A stretch of 6,360 nt of DNA from an uncultured Nitrospinaceae bacterium (GTDB lineage Bacteria; Nitrospinota; Nitrospinia; Nitrospinales; VA-1): positions 1 through 6,360 of the forward strand of contig CAJWLY010000090.1 of NCBI GenBank assembly GCA_913043155.1, read 5' to 3'. Of the stretch, positions 1-6,112 are shown piece by piece (within the stretch, counting starts at the first letter, position 1; each line of letters starts with the position of its first letter). A program made the position numbers and the translations under genes. The notes beneath the pieces are model-generated. The model was not told the DNA's origin, did not search any database, and saw only the letters and a program-made list of their open reading frames with translations.

Positions 1-2208
1 ACGAAAGTAGATGAAGCGCCTGAGCTTGCCAGCGGATCTTTTCTTCCAATCATACAATCTTTTACGCAGGTGGCGGGTGTTACCGTTGGTACGAAGGATA
101 TTTCACTTGCGGGTAGAATCATTGCGCAATTCCCGGACAGACTTAAATCGGAACAACAGCAGCCGGATGATTTGGCTTTGCTGGGTGAAATGGTACTTAA
201 CCCGGAGGCCAATATCATCAAACTGCCCAATATCAGTGCTTCCATTCCCCAAATACAGGCTGCAGTTGCAGAGTTGCAATCCCAGGGCTATGACCTTCCA
301 GACTTGCCCGAAGCCCCTAAGGATGATGAGGGAAAGGAAATAAAAGCCAAATATGACAAGGTCAAGGGAAGCGCAGTCAACCCTGTTTTAAGGCAAGGAA
401 ATTCAGATCGCAGGGCCGCAACTTCAGTCAAAAATTACGCGAAAAGTAATCCACACAAAATGGGTAAGTGGTCACAGGATTCTAAAACGAATGTGGCATG
501 TATGAAGGGTGGAGATTTTTCTGCTAATGAGAAATCTGCGACCATTACTGAGCAATCGGCCGGAAACGGTAAGATTGAATTTGTTGGTGTGGATGGGAAA
601 ACCACCGTTCTGAAAGAAAAAATCGCCCTTGAAAAGGGTGATGTTTTCGATGCGACTATGATGAGCCGCAGCGCCTTACGACAATTTATTAAGAAGCAAA
701 TAGCAGAGGCAAAAAATCAGGGTGTTTTGTTGTCTTTGCACATGAAGGCCACCATGATGAAAGTCTCAGACCCAATTATCTTTGGTCATGGCGTTGCCGT
801 TTATTTTGCAGATGTTTTTGAGAAACATGGGAAGGTGTTCGAAGAATTAGGTGTTAACCCTAATAACGGTTTAGGCGACGTCTATGCAAAGATAAAGAGT
901 TTGTCGGCAGCGCAGCAGGAAGAAATCGAAGCTGATATTCAAGCCTGCATTAAGAATGGGCCTGATCTTGCGATGGTGGATTCTGACAAAGGTATCACGA
1001 ACTTACATGTTCCGAGTGATATCATCATCGATGCTTCTATGGCGGCTATGATTCGTGTCTCTGGGAAAATGTGGGGGCCTGATGGTGCCGAACATGACAC
1101 ATTGGCCATGATACCTGACAGCAGTTATGCAGGTATTTATCAGGCAACCATAGATTTTTGTAGAGAGAATGGTGCATTTGATCCCACAACCATGGGCACG
1201 GTTCCCAATGTCGGCCTGATGGCAAAAAAAGCAGAGGAGTACGGGTCCCACGACAAGACATTTGAGGCCCCTGGAAAAGGTTCTATCCGTGTTATTGATG
1301 GGGGCGGAAAGGTTTTGCATCAACACGATGTGGAAGAAGGCGATATATTCCGCGCGTGTCAGGTAAAGGACATAGCGATAAAAGATTGGGTTAAGCTGGC
1401 TGTTAATAGGGCCCGGGCATCCTCAACACCCGTTGTCTTCTGGCTGGATCATAATAGGGCGCACGACGCCCAGCTTATTGAAAAAGTAAATCTCTATTTG
1501 CGGGATCACGATACTGATGGCCTGGACATGCTGATCATGGTTCCTTTGGAGGCAATGAAACATACGCTGGACCGTGCAAAAGCTGGTCTGGATACAATTT
1601 CAGCCACAGGGAATGTTCTACGTGATTATCTGACCGACCTGTTCCCCATCTTGGAACTTGGGACAAGTGCAAAAATGCTGTCCATCGTTCCACTCATTAG
1701 CGGTGGAGGTCTTTTTGAGACCGGGGCAGGGGGGTCGGCGCCTAAACATGTCCAGCAGTTTCTGAAAGAGGGGCATTTAAGATGGGAGTCTCTTGGTGAA
1801 TTTTTAGCTCTTTCGGAATCGTTGGCGCATTTTAGCAGGGCGAACAAAAATGCGAAGGCTCAGGTGCTGGCTGATACGCTTGATCGGGCCACCGGCAAGT
1901 TAATGGAGAACAAGAAGTCTCCAGGGCGCGAACTCGGTCAGTTGGATAATGGGGGAACCCATATTTACGAAACACTTTATTGGGCGCAAGAACTAGCCGC
2001 GCAAAATGATGACCAGGTTCTTAAAGAACGTTTTGCTCCTGTCGCGAAAGAACTTGAGGAGAAATTAGATGTTATTCTTGAAGAGCTGAACTCCATTAAG
2101 GGAAAGCCTGTTGATATCGGTGGCTATTACCACCCAGACCCAAAGAAGGTTGATGCGGCGCGGCGTCCCAGTGCTACATTCAATAAAATAATGGATAGCC
2201 TGGCCTGA
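1..2208 (+). CDS. icd: Monomeric NADP-dependent isocitrate dehydrogenase (5' end cut by window edge)
   Basis: Oxidatively decarboxylates isocitrate to 2-oxoglutarate with NADP+ and Mg2+/Mn2+ in the cytosolic TCA cycle. The frame is open from base 1; its first codons read TKVDEAPELASGSFLP, matching the N-terminus of the Azotobacter vinelandii enzyme from about residue 9. About eight residues are therefore missing, and the in-frame GTG at 70 is not the start. The 735 residues present, plus those eight, fit the usual ~740. Residues known from the Azotobacter structure are all kept. For isocitrate: the SAVNPVLRQGNSDRR block (window codons 124-138; S132, N135, R139, R145 equivalents), K255 (codon 249), Y420 (414) and R547 (541). 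For metal: D350 (344), D548 (542) and D552 (546). For NADP: H589 (583), R600 (594) and the Arg of KSPGR. It is convergent with the downstream permease gene, and no promoter is visible inside the window. This is the single-chain type, unrelated in length to the homodimeric ~415-residue Icd. The identification is very secure. Confidence 0.97.
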   Translation, partial: TKVDEAPELASGSFLPIIQSFTQVAGVTVGTKDISLAGRIIAQFPDRLKSEQQQPDDLALLGEMVLNPEANIIKLPNISASIPQIQAAVAELQSQGYDLPDLPEAPKDDEGKEIKAKYDKVKGSAVNPVLRQGNSDRRAATSVKNYAKSNPHKMGKWSQDSKTNVACMKGGDFSANEKSATITEQSAGNGKIEFVGVDGKTTVLKEKIALEKGDVFDATMMSRSALRQFIKKQIAEAKNQGVLLSLHMKATMMKVSDPIIFGHGVAVYFADVFEKHGKVFEELGVNPNNGLGDVYAKIKSLSAAQQEEIEADIQACIKNGPDLAMVDSDKGITNLHVPSDIIIDASMAAMIRVSGKMWGPDGAEHDTLAMIPDSSYAGIYQATIDFCRENGAFDPTTMGTVPNVGLMAKKAEEYGSHDKTFEAPGKGSIRVIDGGGKVLHQHDVEEGDIFRACQVKDIAIKDWVKLAVNRARASSTPVVFWLDHNRAHDAQLIEKVNLYLRDHDTDGLDMLIMVPLEAMKHTLDRAKAGLDTISATGNVLRDYLTDLFPILELGTSAKMLSIVPLISGGGLFETGAGGSAPKHVQQFLKEGHLRWESLGEFLALSESLAHFSRANKNAKAQVLADTLDRATGKLMENKKSPGRELGQLDNGGTHIYETLYWAQELAAQNDDQVLKERFAPVAKELEEKLDVILEELNSIKGKPVDIGGYYHPDPKKVDAARRPSATFNKIMDSLA

Positions 2209-2242
2209 CCACTTGCGAGGTGAGGGTTGTAGGCCGTAGAAC

Positions 2243-2281
2243 AAATGTCCATCCGCTGTTCATTTAGCGGGTGGACATTTT
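2243..2281. terminator. Bidirectional hairpin terminator between convergent icd and pit genes
   Basis: Bases 2243-2257 pair with 2266-2280 in a 15-bp stem, with one T-G wobble (2252/2271) and an 8-base loop (2258-2265). The arms read AAATGTCCATCCGCT and AGCGGGTGGACATTT. On the plus strand the stem ends in a TTTT tract, as expected for rho-independent termination after icd. On the minus strand the 3' arm also ends in TTT, although the wobble becomes an A-C mismatch. It lies 34 bases after the icd stop and 28 bases from the permease stop, so it can serve both. No gene is seen in the remaining intergenic bases 2209-2308. Confidence 0.85.
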
Positions 2282-2308
2282 ACGTTGAACAGCAGGAGAT
2301 TAGATATT

Positions 2309-3448
2309 CTAATAGCCCATGACAGTCATCAACGTCAGTCCAAGTATAAAGCCAATAGGCAGGGTAGTAACCCAAGCTAAAAGAATATGAGATAAAATTT
2401 TGAGGTTAATTTTTTTGTTAGCAGCTCCAATCCCAAATATAGATCCGCAAGAAACATGAGTTGTTGAAACAGGCACTCCAATTCTGCTGGCCCCAAAAAC
2501 CATTATCCCCGTAACCAGATTAGCTGTAAATGCTTGGCCGGGATTCATTTCGGTCACCTTCCTGCCCATTGTTACTGCGATTCTTTTGGAGTGTATAAGC
2601 CCACCAGTAACCATAGCAATACCGACTATAAGAATTGATAAGTTCAAATCAAATCTTGATCCAATCAGTAAAAGCGCCACAATTTTTGGCGTATCGTTTA
2701 ATCCCCTTGAGAAACAAACGAGCCCGCTACTTAGATAGTGCAGGCCGTCTAGAAGACTGCGGGCTGAAACGCCAGCGACCTGTCCCGAGTACGATGAGCG
2801 GCAATAAGCCTGGTTGGCAATTACTGCCTCGGGAAAAGTAATAGATTCGGGAGAATTGCTTATAAACTCTTCTTTTGTTACAGCGTGACTTGGGGCGGTC
2901 GTAATAACTTTTTTTCCGATACAGAAACACGTTTCCTGCTCGATTTTTAATTTTTTTCTTAAATTTTTAAACAATGGGTAAATGATAAAGGCAAGTGCGA
3001 GTGAGAGCAGCGGTCCGGCTACCAGCGGCAAAAAGTACGCCCTTGAAAGGGTTTCCCAATGGATTCCAGTTTCAGAGGCAATCCACCCCGCTCCCGCCAA
3101 CGCTCCGATAAGCGCATGGGTTGTTGAAACTGGGAGATTTAAAAATGTGGCTAACATGACTGTAAGGGCAGCGCCAATCCCAACAGCAAGTGGAAAATTT
3201 TGCATCTGGATTATATTTTCAGGAACAAGCCCTTTGCCTTTAAAGACAATTATCAACTCACTGGCCAAATAGAGTGTCATTAGGCTTCCAAGAGCTGTGG
3301 TCAGAGTTGCCCAGATCAGGGCCTTTTTGTAGTTTGTAGTGTTGCTGCCATACAGTGTTGCAACGCCTTTGAAATTATCATTTGCCCCATTGGCATAGGC
3401 TAAAAATAGAGCCGCCAGAAATATGAAGGTCAAAAAAACAGTTTCCAC
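2309..3448 (-). CDS. PiT-family inorganic phosphate (or sulfate) permease
   Basis: A polytopic inner-membrane ion-coupled anion symporter of the PiT family (PF01384), most likely for phosphate. Some members, such as Bacillus CysP, carry sulfate, so the substrate is inferred. At 379 residues it is a compact bacterial member. The two inverted halves are visible: GANDNFKGVATLYGS (residues 21-35) with PVSTTHALIG (106-115), and SRGLNDTPKI (247-256) with GVPVSTTHVSCG (324-335). Many hydrophobic spans surround them. A hydrophilic central loop of about 70 residues (161-232) separates the halves and carries three cysteines (174, 176, 216). The start is GTG at 3448: AAAGGA (3457-3462) ends 8 bases upstream and a TATAAT promoter box lies further up. 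The stop is TAG at 2309-2311. The gene stands alone, convergent with icd, with no phoU-like (DUF47) partner in view. The gene looks intact. Family assignment is firm, substrate is not. Confidence 0.93.
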   Translation of the reverse strand: METVFLTFIFLAALFLAYANGANDNFKGVATLYGSNTTNYKKALIWATLTTALGSLMTLYLASELIIVFKGKGLVPENIIQMQNFPLAVGIGAALTVMLATFLNLPVSTTHALIGALAGAGWIASETGIHWETLSRAYFLPLVAGPLLSLALAFIIYPLFKNLRKKLKIEQETCFCIGKKVITTAPSHAVTKEEFISNSPESITFPEAVIANQAYCRSSYSGQVAGVSARSLLDGLHYLSSGLVCFSRGLNDTPKIVALLLIGSRFDLNLSILIVGIAMVTGGLIHSKRIAVTMGRKVTEMNPGQAFTANLVTGIMVFGASRIGVPVSTTHVSCGSIFGIGAANKKINLKILSHILLAWVTTLPIGFILGLTLMTVMGY

Positions 3449-3456
3449 TTTCTTAA

Positions 3457-3462
3457 TCCTTT
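3457..3462 (-). promoter_or_regulatory. Ribosome-binding site fixing the GTG start of the permease
   Basis: AAAGGA on the minus strand ends eight bases before the GTG codon at 3446-3448. This supports GTG as initiator; the protein then opens METVFLTFIF, directly at the first membrane span as expected for this family. Confidence 0.75.
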
Positions 3463-3485
3463 ATTAGCACTACCCCACCTTTGGG

Positions 3486-3515
3486 ATTATATAACGATTT
3501 AGAGATCGCTGTTTA
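3486..3515 (-). promoter_or_regulatory. Sigma70-like promoter of the PiT permease gene
   Basis: On the minus strand TAAACA (3510-3515; four of six bases match TTGACA) is followed after 18 bp by a perfect TATAAT (3486-3491). Transcription would start near 3479 and leave a leader of about 30 bases holding the AAAGGA ribosome-binding site. No convincing Pho box was found, so phosphate control is not shown by the sequence. Confidence 0.65.
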
Positions 3516-3650
3516 AGTTGAGTCGTTTGATTAATAGAATCCTTACATCACTGTAGGGCAAGGAATTAGGAGGGGTTTTCGTCGCTAGAGTCTGTCGTGA
3601 GCCAAGCCGAGGGCTCTACTTGGTATCGGGCGGTTCCAAAAAATGATAGC
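3516..3650. other. Non-coding stretch between permease promoter and lipoprotein terminator
   Basis: No credible gene was found on either strand. It holds a 7-bp hairpin with one wobble (3541-3547 with 3552-3558, loop TCAC) and a purine-rich AGGAGGGG that has no start codon at a usable distance. Short open frames, such as 18 codons from the GTG at 3597, lack a properly spaced ribosome-binding site. A small RNA cannot be excluded, but nothing positive points to one. Confidence 0.5.
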
Positions 3651-3672
3651 TAAAAGAGGAACTTTTTCCTCT
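3651..3672 (-). terminator. Hairpin terminator after the lipoprotein gene
   Basis: On the minus strand AGAGGAA (3672-3666) pairs perfectly with TTCCTCT (3661-3655) around a 4-base loop and is followed by a short T tract (TTTT including the last stem base). It begins 15 bases after the lipoprotein stop codon. The stem is only 7 bp and the T tract is short, so efficiency may be modest. A further T6 lies about 10 bases downstream. Confidence 0.6.
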
Positions 3673-3687
3673 CACGTAGAGGTTTTC

Positions 3688-4512
3688 TTAAATATGTTGA
3701 TCGAGGAGTTCTTTTCTCTTGCGCTTGTATTCCTGATCGTCGATCAGGTTTTTATTTCGCAAGTCTTTTAAAAATTGCAATCGTTTTTCCAGTTCCTCCG
3801 AGTCGGAGGGTGAGGATGGTTTGGGCTGGGAGTGTCTTGGCGTGCGGGTCGCGGGCCGCTTTGGAGAGGGATCTAGGGAAGAGCGCTTCCGAAGGTTGCG
3901 TTCCGATTTTACGGGCAGGTGGAGGCTTGCGATAATCCAGTTTTCTTGAATGCTTTTTCCGAAAACGCCTTTGGACTGACCGTAGCGCTGGCCGTCTTTT
4001 GGAACCAGCCGCCAATTGGAATCTCTCCATCCAGGAAACGCACTGTATTGGCCCGAAAACCTCGCCCCTTTAATCGAATCGAACCGCCAGTGGATTTGCC
4101 CCCCGGCGCGGAATACGGAGCCCGCCGTTGTTCCGCGGGGTGTGTCGACTTCATAATATAAAATTTTGTCCGGGCGCATCCGGTTCAATGCTTTGGTGAG
4201 TAACGGGTTGATTTCGCGAACAGAACCCTTGGAAAAGACATACCTTCTTTTGCCTAGAAGTGACAGTTCCTGGTAACGGAGAGAGAGCAGGTGGTCCTGC
4301 ACCTCCTCGCGGGTGATGTCGATAGGATGCTGAAGGCGAAGGTCTCTAATATCCGGTCCTGCTGAGAAGTTGTCCCGGTACACAAGATTGAGGTGCCCCT
4401 TTTCCAACCGCTTTTCCTGAGCAGTGAAGCACCCTGCAAACAAGAGCCCTAGCAGAAGTACGGTCAGAGTGCCTGCGCACCACCGAAAACCAGTTTTTGA
4501 TTTACGCGTCAT
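3688..4512 (-). CDS. Predicted lipoprotein with a C-terminal SHOCT-like domain
   Basis: I do not recognise a named function. The 274-residue product starts with a lipoprotein signal: basic residues (TRKSK), a hydrophobic core, and a lipobox ending F-A-G-C with the acylated Cys at 28. Phe follows the Cys rather than Asp, which favours the outer membrane by the E. coli sorting rule. Residues about 29-200 form a mixed globular region with YQELSLLGKRRYVF, a PDKILYYEVDTPRGTTAGSVF strand-rich stretch and NWRLVPKDGQRYG. A basic, Pro/Ser-rich linker (about 201-235) follows. Residues 236-274 (LEKRLQFLKDLRNKNLIDDQ onward) match the SHOCT pattern (PF09851), a short two-helix module often C-terminal in envelope proteins and thought to aid oligomerisation. 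The gene overlaps the methyltransferase gene by 11 bp. Its ATG ends a run of nine A with no Shine-Dalgarno sequence, implying translation coupled to the upstream gene. Lipidation and SHOCT are well supported; role is unknown. Confidence 0.85.
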   Translation of the reverse strand: MTRKSKTGFRWCAGTLTVLLLGLLFAGCFTAQEKRLEKGHLNLVYRDNFSAGPDIRDLRLQHPIDITREEVQDHLLSLRYQELSLLGKRRYVFSKGSVREINPLLTKALNRMRPDKILYYEVDTPRGTTAGSVFRAGGQIHWRFDSIKGARFSGQYSAFPGWRDSNWRLVPKDGQRYGQSKGVFGKSIQENWIIASLHLPVKSERNLRKRSSLDPSPKRPATRTPRHSQPKPSSPSDSEELEKRLQFLKDLRNKNLIDDQEYKRKRKELLDQHI

Positions 4513-4522
4513 TTTTTTTTCG
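4502..4522 (-). promoter_or_regulatory. Overlap junction with A9 run: coupled start of the lipoprotein gene
   Basis: On the minus strand the methyltransferase ends CGA-AAA-AAA-AAT-GAC-GCG-TAA, and the lipoprotein ATG uses the last A of the nine-A run (4512-4520). There is no purine-rich ribosome-binding site upstream, so reinitiation by ribosomes finishing the methyltransferase is the likely route. Loss of one A, or a +1 shift, would join the two frames. Confidence 0.6.
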
Positions 4523-5071
4523 GGCTACCATGGAAGCAAACGCTTTTTCATCACGGTCCATTTCCCGGTATCTAATAATGTGATATTCCCTGAAGACGTT
4601 CAATAGTTCGTTGTGCTCCAGTACCCACTCTCGCTTGAAGTCGCTGTGCTTGAGGTGATCGACCGTAAACGTTTCACAAAAAATAAGTCCCCCGGGTTTG
4701 AGCGTGTTTTTGATTTTGTGAAAGATTCGACGGTCCAGAAAATTGAAACAGAGAACCAGGTCGAACGCGTTTTTTTTAAATTTCCACTCATCCAAGTCGA
4801 CGACTTGGGTTTCGAGCTTAGTCTTTTTTTGATCCGCCAAGGCATGGGCTTTATCGAGCCCGGTTTCTGAAATATCAATAGCCAGAACCTCGTACCCTTT
4901 TTCGGCGGCAAAAACGGCATTTCGGCCTTCCCCGGCGGCAATATCGAGCGCTCGACCTTGTCCGGTGAGCAGGTCAGCGTTATGTTGCAACCACTCGCAG
5001 GGTTCCCTGCCAGTGATATACTCAGAGACTCCGTATTTGGCGTCCCATTTATGCTTATCTTTCAAAGACAT
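4502..5071 (-). CDS. Class I SAM-dependent methyltransferase (TehB-like fold)
   Basis: A cytosolic methyltransferase with a Rossmann-like SAM domain and unknown substrate. Counting from the chosen start (189 residues): SAM-binding motif I LDIAAGEGRNAVFAA (42-56), the acidic ribose-binding residue D66 closing strand 2 (VLAIDIS), VDLDEW (91-96), the strand-4 region FDLVLCFNFLDRR (103-115), and LKPGGLIFCETFT (124-136). The C-terminal LEHNELLNVF and RYREMD segments resemble a common bacterial group often labelled TehB or 'tellurite resistance' without proof. ATG at 5071 is chosen because family members begin with a DKxKWDxKY-like segment, the extra 42 residues back to a TTG at 5197 look unlike the family, and a promoter overlaps that extension. 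The Shine-Dalgarno sequence before 5071 is poor, so the start is not certain. It is the first gene of a two-gene unit, overlapping the lipoprotein gene by 11 bp. Fold certain, substrate unknown. Confidence 0.88.
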   Translation of the reverse strand: MSLKDKHKWDAKYGVSEYITGREPCEWLQHNADLLTGQGRALDIAAGEGRNAVFAAEKGYEVLAIDISETGLDKAHALADQKKTKLETQVVDLDEWKFKKNAFDLVLCFNFLDRRIFHKIKNTLKPGGLIFCETFTVDHLKHSDFKREWVLEHNELLNVFREYHIIRYREMDRDEKAFASMVARKKNDA

Positions 5072-5101
5072 ATGGGTGGTTTCAGGCTGAAGGCGAATCC
5101 C

Positions 5102-5131
5102 TTTATAACATTTCGGCCGAAACCGGATCAA
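5102..5131 (-). promoter_or_regulatory. Promoter of the methyltransferase-lipoprotein unit, with palindromic spacer
   Basis: On the minus strand TTGATC (5126-5131) is followed after 18 bp by TATAAA (5102-5107), or after 17 bp by TTATAA. Transcription would begin near 5095, about 24 bases before the ATG at 5071. This supports that start over the TTG at 5197. The spacer contains the perfect 12-bp palindrome TTTCGGCCGAAA (5111-5122), a plausible operator position. Confidence 0.5.
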
Positions 5132-5186
5132 GGGATCTTTTTCGGAACCTGACGCACCGTGAACCCCTTCCTCCGAGTCCGTTTTC

Positions 5187-5207
5187 GACCCATTCAAAAC
5201 ATGGGTC
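5187..5207. repeat. Perfect 7-bp inverted repeat in the divergent intergenic region
   Basis: GACCCAT (5187-5193) and ATGGGTC (5201-5207) are exact reverse complements separated by seven bases. It sits between the methyltransferase promoter and the rplU promoter. There is no T tract on either side, so it is not a typical terminator; it could be a protein-binding site or chance. Confidence 0.5.
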
Positions 5208-5272
5208 AGGAGGCTATGGATAAATCCTAGGCAAAAATTTAATGTTTCCTTATCGGATGCCCCTGCAAAAGC

Positions 5273-5301
5273 TTGACAAAAAGTGATGGGTTAATTATCA
5301 T
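5273..5301 (+). promoter_or_regulatory. Sigma70-like promoter of rplU-rpmA
   Basis: A perfect -35 box TTGACA (5273-5278), a 17-bp spacer and a near-perfect -10 box TATCAT (5296-5301) give one of the best promoter matches in the window. Transcription should start near 5308, leaving a leader of about 80 bases before rplU. The leader holds a small CGCTT/AAGCG hairpin at about 5343-5356 but no recognised ribosomal-protein leader structure. The strength suits genes made at ribosomal-protein levels. Confidence 0.8.
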
Positions 5302-5388
5302 CCGAGGTTCGTTTCAAGAGAGGTGCGCCGAACGGATCTCTGCGCTTGCAGAAGCGGTTCAAGAAATAGCATTGGAAGGAGTTATTGG

Positions 5389-5703
5389 ATGTTTGCAGTT
5401 TTAACTACAGGCGGGAAACAATACAAAGTCGCCCAGGGAGACCTGATCGAAGTCGAGAAGCTGGACGGCAACATCGGTGATACCGTCACTCTGGAACAGG
5501 TGCTGATGGTTGGTGAAGGAGAGAACGTTGAAGCGGGCTCCCCGTACCTGCCGGGTTGCAAGGTGATCGGCGAAGTGACTGAGCAGGGTAAGGGGGCGAA
5601 GGTTATTGTTTTTAAAAAGAAGCGCCGGAAGGGTTACCGCCGAAAAAACGGACACCGGCAGTTGTTCACTCAACTCAAGATCACAGAAATATCAAAAAAG
5701 TGA
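5389..5703 (+). CDS. rplU: 50S ribosomal protein L21
   Basis: L21 is a large-subunit protein that binds 23S rRNA and contacts L20 during 50S assembly. The 104-residue product matches the usual ~103. It begins MFAVLTTGGKQYKVAQGD, the standard L21 opening, and its basic C-terminal half carries the family signature around FKKKRRKGYRRKNGHRQ (76-91). The ATG at 5389 is chosen because AAGGAG (5376-5381) lies 8 bases upstream and the family always starts at this point. The frame stays open back to a GTG at 5323, but that would add 22 unrelated residues and begins only about 15 bases after the predicted transcript start. It is transcribed from the TTGACA/TATCAT promoter and followed after nine bases by rpmA, the near-universal pairing. 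Confidence 0.97.
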   Translation: MFAVLTTGGKQYKVAQGDLIEVEKLDGNIGDTVTLEQVLMVGEGENVEAGSPYLPGCKVIGEVTEQGKGAKVIVFKKKRRKGYRRKNGHRQLFTQLKITEISKK

Positions 5704-5712
5704 GTAGACTTT

Positions 5713-5970
5713 ATGGCCCATAAGAAGGGACAAGGGAGCACTTCAAACGGCAGGGACAGTATCGGCAAGCGACTGGGCGTCAAGCGGTACGGTGGCCAGA
5801 TCGTCAAGGCCGGGGAAATCCTCGTCCGTCAGCGCGGCACCCATTTTCACCCCGGGAAGAATGTCGGACTCGGTAGCGATTACACCATTTTTTCGGTAAT
5901 CCCGGGTGTTGTGAAGTTTGAAAACCAAACCCGAAAGAAACAGAAGATTAGCGTTTATCCCATCGGTTAA
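5713..5970 (+). CDS. rpmA: 50S ribosomal protein L27
   Basis: L27 sits near the peptidyl-transferase centre, where its flexible N-terminal tail reaches tRNA ends. All 85 residues are present, the usual length. The protein starts MAHKKGQGSTSNGRDS and contains the signature GEILVRQRGTHFHPG (34-48). The start is directly at the AHKK tail, without the cleaved N-terminal extension found in Firmicutes L27, which argues for a Gram-negative type host. Only nine bases separate it from rplU, and its Shine-Dalgarno sequence is weak (GTGAGT-like), suggesting translational coupling to rplU. Its stop codon lies in a 10-bp palindrome (CGGTTAACCG, 5964-5973). Confidence 0.97.
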   Translation: MAHKKGQGSTSNGRDSIGKRLGVKRYGGQIVKAGEILVRQRGTHFHPGKNVGLGSDYTIFSVIPGVVKFENQTRKKQKISVYPIG

Positions 5971-6112
5971 CCGGTTTCTTTCTGCATCGGTTGTTTTGAT
6001 GCGGCCCACCCCACCCAATGTTTCGCTTCCCCGATAAAAAGAGTCTGCGGTACCTGACCTGCCCTTTTTAAATTAAACTATTCGTTTCCTTTAGGCTGAC
6101 TCAGCCAACCCC
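5971..6112 (+). other. Spacer between rpmA and obg
   Basis: 142 bases without a credible gene. A weak GCATC/GATGC hairpin (about 5984-6002) has no T tract, so I do not call a terminator and read-through from rpmA into obg is likely. An AT-rich stretch (6066-6080, containing TAAACT) could be a -10 box, but no good -35 lies at the right distance. Confidence 0.4.
6094..6106 (+). promoter_or_regulatory. Small palindrome in place of the obg ribosome-binding site
   Basis: GGCTGACTCAGCC is a perfect odd palindrome ending six bases before the obg ATG. It occupies the position where a Shine-Dalgarno sequence would be expected, and no AGGAG-like sequence is present nearby. The in-frame TAG at 6092-6094 rules out a start further upstream, so the ATG at 6113 must be used despite this. 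Confidence 0.5.

Noticed and set aside
70..72. GTG as the start of isocitrate dehydrogenase
   Set aside because: The frame upstream to base 1 encodes residues matching the conserved enzyme N-terminus, so the gene begins just before the window.
1003..1326. Open frames of 71-107 codons antisense to icd
   Set aside because: They lie wholly opposite a conserved enzyme gene, have no ribosome-binding site and show no recognisable protein character.
3510..3545. Possible Pho box upstream of the permease promoter
   Set aside because: The minus strand has two loosely similar CAAAC/TTAAAC-like blocks, but they do not fit a recognised Pho-box spacing or consensus well enough to claim.
3597..3653. 18-codon plus-strand frame beginning GTG
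   Set aside because: The nearest purine-rich site is over 20 bases away and nothing supports translation.
3909..4161. Open frames of about 80 codons on both strands within the lipoprotein gene
   Set aside because: They are composition-driven shadows of a gene with clear signal peptide, lipobox and SHOCT features in its own frame.
5201..5231. Tiny plus-strand frame after AGGAGG (ATG GAT AAA TCC TAG)
   Set aside because: Only four codons, with the ribosome-binding site too close to the ATG and lying upstream of the mapped-looking rplU promoter.
5323..5388. Upstream GTG start for rplU adding 22 residues
   Set aside because: L21 proteins begin at MFAVLTTGGKQY, which has a good AAGGAG at the right spacing. 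The GTG lies about 15 bases after the predicted transcript start with no properly spaced ribosome-binding site.
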